From Chalciporus piperatus (taxonomy: Eukaryota > Basidiomycota > Agaricomycetes > Boletales > Boletaceae), in contig JBBPTG010000002.1 in the NCBI GenBank assembly GCA_038093975.1, forward strand, positions 62,001-126,000: DNA of 64,000 nt. The letters run 5' to 3'. This document shows positions 59,570 through 64,000 of this stretch, one piece after another. Every line of letters starts with the position of its first letter. Within the stretch, counting starts at the first letter, position 1. The translations under genes were made by a program, and so were the position numbers. The notes beneath the pieces are model-generated. The model was not told the DNA's origin and ran no database searches. It saw only the letters and a program-made list of their open reading frames with translations.

Positions 59570-60176
59570 TCCCAAGAAACAACCTACCGTCCAACTTCGC
59601 GATAAGTGGGTAGGGATAGTTTCGCGGGATAGCCGTCACTTGTGGTCTCACGCAGCCTTCGCCCAGGGGTTCGGACCTTGTCCCCCCGATTCGAATTGAG
59701 GCTTGATTGTTGCATACGGTGAATGAGCCGACAGGGTGTCACTGCCACAGAGCATTATGTATTCGCCAAGCGTTGGAGGTCTTGAGCGAGCAGGAGGTCC
59801 TCGGAGATCCGTTATTCATCTATACCTGGCATACTCGTAGAGCGATGAGTGTTATCCCTTTCTTCTGGATGTAGGCCCTACAACTGATCATTGGGTAATA
59901 TGCCAGACGTCGTGCTCGAAACTCGTCATGGTGAATAGTTCACAGGGGTGCGGGGCTACTTGTAAAGATTGTTCACATACCGCAAACTATTCTTCAAGTT
60001 AAAACGAGAAAAGCCAGGGCGGCCGCTTGGTTGACGTGAGATGCGCTTGCTGATATTGCGTACCCTCCGGATATTACAAGTAGCTCTTCTAGCGGGCTAG
60101 TATCCACCAAACCAAGCAGAAATAGTGCAGATATGTAACATTGAGTCATCGCGATATGTGGTGTCCTGCTGCGCAT
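59570..60176. other. Intergenic, 0.6 kb
   Basis: The region lies downstream of the STRAP-like gene and upstream of the weak ORF, both on the minus strand. No coding, RNA or repeat was recognised. Confidence 0.5.
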
Positions 60177-61374
60177 CTAACCACCGTTGGTATTCCCTTG
60201 CCACAGGCCGTAAGTCTTTCCGGGTGCTGTTTGCCAAAGCCGGATGGTGCCTGCGGAACCGCGTTAAATTTCAATAGATAGGGGGAGATGGAGACTCACC
60301 GTCCTCTGAAATGGTTGTAGGTGTAACGTTATCACTATCAGATATGATGCTGGATGTCAAGTTTGTGATATCACGCACCACTGCCACTGGCATAAAGTTC
60401 ACCATCTGGGCTGAACTCAACGCAATGCACGGGACCGTGATGTCCTTTCAGGACTTCCCTTTCTTCACCATCCATTCCATGTATTCGAACCCATTCGTCC
60501 ACAAGACTTCCCGTGACAAACCGATCTTTTAGAATAGGATGGATGGAGGCCGAAGAAGGCGTATACGGCAGGCTCAAACTGTGAGTTTGGGCGGTGCCCG
60601 GCAAGGCAGGCATGAATGCCACGGTCTTGCCTGATGTGACAACGAGCCGATTTGTTTGTGTGGAGAATTCCATCGAAGTGATGGGATTTGGGAAAGCAAG
60701 TGAGGTCGTGAGCTTTCGAGTCCGTAGATCCCACCATCTAGGTACCATGAATACAGTGGAATTAGAGTGTTTGTGGAAAATGCGCACTTGATGACACCAT
60801 CCTCGCCAGCTGACACGCCGGTATGGTCGCCGACCCAGACCACACTCTTGACAGTACCCTCATGTGATGTCGAACCAGGTTCGCCAAGGAGTTCTGCTTC
60901 TGCGTCAGGTCTGCTGAGATCAAAGATGCGCACTTTCTTCTCCTGGCCGCCGGTTAGTATGTGAGAGGCTGGGGCAGAAATTGCGACCGTCCGAACGATG
61001 TGATTGTGGGGGAAGGAGTGGAGCGGGTTGCCGGAGTAAGTGTCCCAGATCTTGCTATCAGAGGATGAACACGGCGAGGTAAGAGTTGTGAGACACGTTT
61101 TCAGGCCGATGGATCCTTACGCAGTAAAATCAGCGCTCCCTGATACCGCTTTGGAACCGTCCGGAGAGAGTTTTGTACACCAGACGGCGCCTTTGTGACC
61201 CAAGAAAGTGCCGATCCAGTCCCCAGTCCATTCTCTAAGCATAGGGTTACCATCCTTGCAACTTGAGACTAGCAAATAAGTGGCATCCTCGAGGATCGGT
61301 GAAAACGAAAGGTGAGTGACTGGGCGTGTGTGGCCTGGCGCGACGAGAGGAACAGCTTTTGGATGGGAAGTCAT
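60177..61374 (-). CDS. STRAP/Unrip-like WD40 protein
   Basis: Exons 61374-61121, 61054-60788, 60737-60379, 60305-60300 (6 nt) and 60250-60177 give 319 residues made almost wholly of WD40 repeats. Examples are VPLVAPGHTRPVTHLSFSP, WIGTFLGHKGAVWCTKLSPD, ADFTAKIWDTYSGNPLHSF, GGQEKKVRIFDLSRPDAEAE and LKGHHGPVHCVEFSPDGELY. The SRPDAEAELLGEPGSTSHEG linker and length match serine/threonine kinase receptor-associated protein (STRAP/Unrip), which binds the SMN/Gemin complex and translation factors in animals. The fungal role is not established. The 6-nt exon supplies the middle of SGSEDGTIRLW, a conserved WD40 blade. Confidence 0.85.
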
Positions 61375-62436
61375 TAGTCGTGAACAGAAAAGAAAAAGAG
61401 AGATAGAGAAGGGATGAGGAAGGTAAAAACAAGGTTGAGATGAGGAGGAACTTGTGCCAGTATTACTGGCGCTCTGCGCAACTGGGCTCGAGCAAGCCAG
61501 CAAAACACGAGAGTCTACGCGTGGTAAATTCGGTAGCTCGGCAATCCCTCTGCATTTTACCTACTTGAGGCTTGTACTAGTTCACGTAGGTTGCAGAAAC
61601 TAGGTTGGTGATCTCCTTCACTCACTACATTGGACCGTTCATAACCATGTGGAACGGCTCTCCAGCACAACAAATCCATCGCCCAAGGACTCTGCATGAC
61701 AATTGGGCCTAGTAGAATTGCCAGAAGAAACTGCAATTGAACGGTGCAGGGACACGAACTCGTGTTGGCAAATATCATTGATGTCATTGTCAAGATTGTC
61801 AAGAACAAGCTGATCATCCAGCATTAATTTTATTGTCAAGAACATCCATTATTTGTTCACCTCATCGCCGCTGTAATGGATAATATTCCTGGCGGTTCGG
61901 ACTTTTGAATTTTTGACAGCTGGTGACGAGGAAATTTTGATTCCAAGTACATGCATGCCAGTCCATCAGATTGCGCCAGTTTGGGACTTGCAGCTTGCAG
62001 GGTCCATCTGCTTGGCTGCCAAACGAGGCGCCTTCAAGCACTCAGTACTCAGTACTCAATACTCAATCCGGACAATCATCAGGGCAAGACTCGGGCACTG
62101 TCAATATGTAGCGAGGCCTCGAGACACGTTGGCTAAGGTTAACCAAATAAGGAAGGTTTCAAAGTTGGTAGATAAGATCGTCAGATGGCGTGCTCCAAGC
62201 GTGCTCAGTCGACATTCTCCCATGGGTCCCTTTTAAAGTGAAAACCAAACTCATCTTGGGGCGTTACGGTCACCTGCAGGGAAGCACCACGACGTAGTCC
62301 ACCCTTCGCGTACGGAGCAAGCCGATATAGCCTATATAATTCGGTTCCCCGTTCTAGTATTCGAACTTGCAGGCCGCTCCCCCCCAACCGCCTCCATTCC
62401 GTGCAGCAATTAGCACTCTCTTTTTAACCCCTCGCC
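61375..62436. other. Divergent promoter between STRAP-like and sulfate permease genes
   Basis: The region is 1.06 kb long. It contains the fourth short tandem repeat (62039-62065) and a CT-rich run before the permease ATG. An inverted AAGCTG...TTGT-type AT-rich block around 61780-61860 has no clear meaning. No coding was supported. Confidence 0.5.
62039..62065. repeat. CTCAGTA tandem repeat, copy 4 of the CTCAGCG-type family
   Basis: CACTCAGTACTCAGTACTCA continues as ATACTCAATCC, giving three to four 8-bp units of ACTCAGT. The unit differs from the other three sites (CTCAGCG) at two bases but has the same spacing. Confidence 0.5.
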
Positions 62437-64000
62437 ATGGCCTCTTCTGTGATGGGAGTCGCTAAAAAAATTACAGGTTATCGTGAAGACAGCGCGCCCG
62501 TCGTATCGTCGGCGTCTTACATAAAAGGCCTGGTCAAGGATCCAAAGAAATCGGTATGCGGTGTCTGTTTCTTTCATTTCGCCTTTTTATATACTGATCT
62601 TTACCCCAGGCGGTTAACTACTTTATCAGCTTATTTCCAATCCTTGGATGGATCACTCGTTATAGTCAGTTTGCGGCCAGTACTTACTCTATCACCTGTG
62701 CTTATCATGGCCCTTCGTAGATCTTGCGTGGTTAACGGGTGATCTTATCGCCGGATTAACTGTTGGCATTGTGGTTGTTCCCCAAGGGATGTCGTATGCC
62801 CAGGTATGTAACTTATCGAGCAAGGCTTTCTCGACACAGCTGGCAACTTCCCTAAACAGATCGCCACACTTGCTCCTCAATACGGCTTATACTCTTCCTT
62901 TGTCGGAGTGCTCATTTACTGTGTAAGCTTGCAGGCCAATTAGTTAGACTCTGATTAATATCGTCCTCTCCTAGTTCTTTGCCACCTCGAAGGATGTATC
63001 AATCGGTCCGGTCGCTGTGATGTCTCTTACTACATCGCAAATTATTGCCGCGGTTAATGCTCAACATCCCGGGAAATGGTCGGGATCCGACATTGCAACG
63101 ACAGTCGCATTCATTTGTGGTTTCATTGTCCTCGCTATAGGTCTGTTGAGGATTGGATGGCTGGTCGAATTTATTCCTGCACCGGCCGTGAGTGGTTTCA
63201 TGACCGGCTCAGCCATCAACATTGTGACGGGTCAGGTGCCTGGTTTGTTGGGCATTACCGGATTCAAGTGAGTGACCAGTTTATCGATTTTCGTGGGCAA
63301 CCACCCATTCGTCAACAGTACGAGAGCTCCCACGTTTCAAGTCATAATCAACACCCTCAAGGGCTTACCGCATACCGCTCTTGATGCCGCGTGGGGCTTG
63401 CCGGGGTTAGTCGCACTCTACGCCATCCGCATAGCCTGCAACAAACTCCAAAAGCGTTTCCCTCGCAGGGGTAAGATCTAGTAAGATTGACTTCGTGCCT
63501 GTTAACTGACACAGTTTGGCTAGCTCGCATATTCTTCATCATCATGGTGGCCAGAAACGCCTTGGTCATTCTGATCTTGACAATCGCAGCTTGGTTATAT
63601 TGCCGTGACCACATGAGTAAATCCGGGAAATATCCCATCAAGATCCTTCAAACTGTTCCCCGTGGATTCCAAAATGTTGGGCCCGTTTCGATCGACTCGG
63701 AGCTCGTGGGTGCTCTTGCACCGCAACTTCCCGTCGCCACCATTATTCTTCTGTTGGAGCACATTGCCATCGCAAAGTGTTTGTATTCACGCCTTGCAAT
63801 CGTGCGATGAGAAGTACTGACATATACTCCCAGCTTTCGGACGAGCAAATAACTACAAAATCAACACTAACCAAGAGTTGATCGCAATCGGTGTTACGAA
63901 CACAATTGGGAGCATGTTCCATGCTTACCCAGCCACTGGGTCATTCTCACGATCAGCATTGCAATCGAAGTCTGGTGTCCGCACTCCCGCCAGTGGGATT
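62437..64000 (+). CDS. Sulfate permease, SulP family (3' truncated by window)
   Basis: Exons 62437-62553, 62610-62664, 62721-62803, 62860-62922, 62975-63267, 63319-63470, 63524-63778 and 63834 to beyond 64000. The protein begins MASSVMGVAKKITGYREDSA. SulP signatures are LTGDLIAGLTVGIVVVPQGM, SYAQIATLAPQYGLYSSFVG, TSKDVSIGPVAVMSLTT, FIPAPAVSGFMTGSAINIVT and FGRANNYKINTNQELIAIGV followed by SMFHAYPATGSFSRSAL. These are TM segments 1 to about 9 of fungal Sul1/Sul2-like high-affinity sulfate transporters of the plasma membrane. The C-terminal STAS domain should lie beyond the window. All internal phases agree. MET30, the usual regulator of this pathway, is at 9-11 kb. Confidence 0.93.

Overview
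The window is nuclear DNA of a filamentous fungus, almost certainly a basidiomycete and probably an agaricomycete. Genes are densely packed on both strands and cut by many short introns (about 40 to 80 nt, GT-AG, often with a CTAAC/CTGAT-like branch point). Many exons are tiny, and the proteins have fungal architectures: Met30-type F-box/WD40, Pet100, Qcr7, sulfate permease, glutamate decarboxylase. No bacterial, plasmid, phage or CRISPR feature was seen.

Layout. 1-243: C-terminus of an unknown protein. 0.45-9 kb: a secreted PEBP-like protein, an RBM5/10-like splicing factor, a complex I B15-like subunit, COQ7, a RAD57-like recombinase and a four-TM protein. 9-21 kb: MET30, GSK3, a short-form RNase Z with an RGG tail, two proteins of unknown function, tRNA-Leu(UAA) and ATG8. 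21-34.4 kb: an SPFH/band-7 protein, glucosidase I (GH63), POL31 (DNA polymerase delta subunit 2), glutamate decarboxylase and PET100. 34.5-48.3 kb: L-serine/threonine dehydratase, a GH31 alpha-xylosidase-like enzyme, HID1, transketolase, QCR7 and nucleoside diphosphate kinase. 48.7-52.6 kb: SMG6/EST1. 52.7-59.6 kb: a more accessory block with two paralogous short-chain dehydrogenases, a SnoaL-like protein, a decayed WD40 gene and a weak ORF. 60-64 kb: a STRAP-like WD40 protein and the 5' part of a sulfate permease.

Gene models were assembled by hand by joining open frames at splice consensus sites so that phases agree and the product follows the family. Exon coordinates are in each entry. Most genes are core functions (respiration, RNA processing, DNA replication and repair, autophagy, carbon and sulfur metabolism) and do not form one pathway. 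The only cluster-like part is 52.7-58.9 kb, where the two dehydrogenases keep identical lengths for their last four exons.

The most interesting signals are a 44-nt frame-breaking cassette exon in the splicing-factor gene, 6-nt exons in two genes, GC-AG introns, paired ACGCGT sites upstream of POL31, tandem TGACTCA sites upstream of ATG8, and a short CTCAGCG-type repeat found at four intergenic sites. I found no clearly novel biological system.
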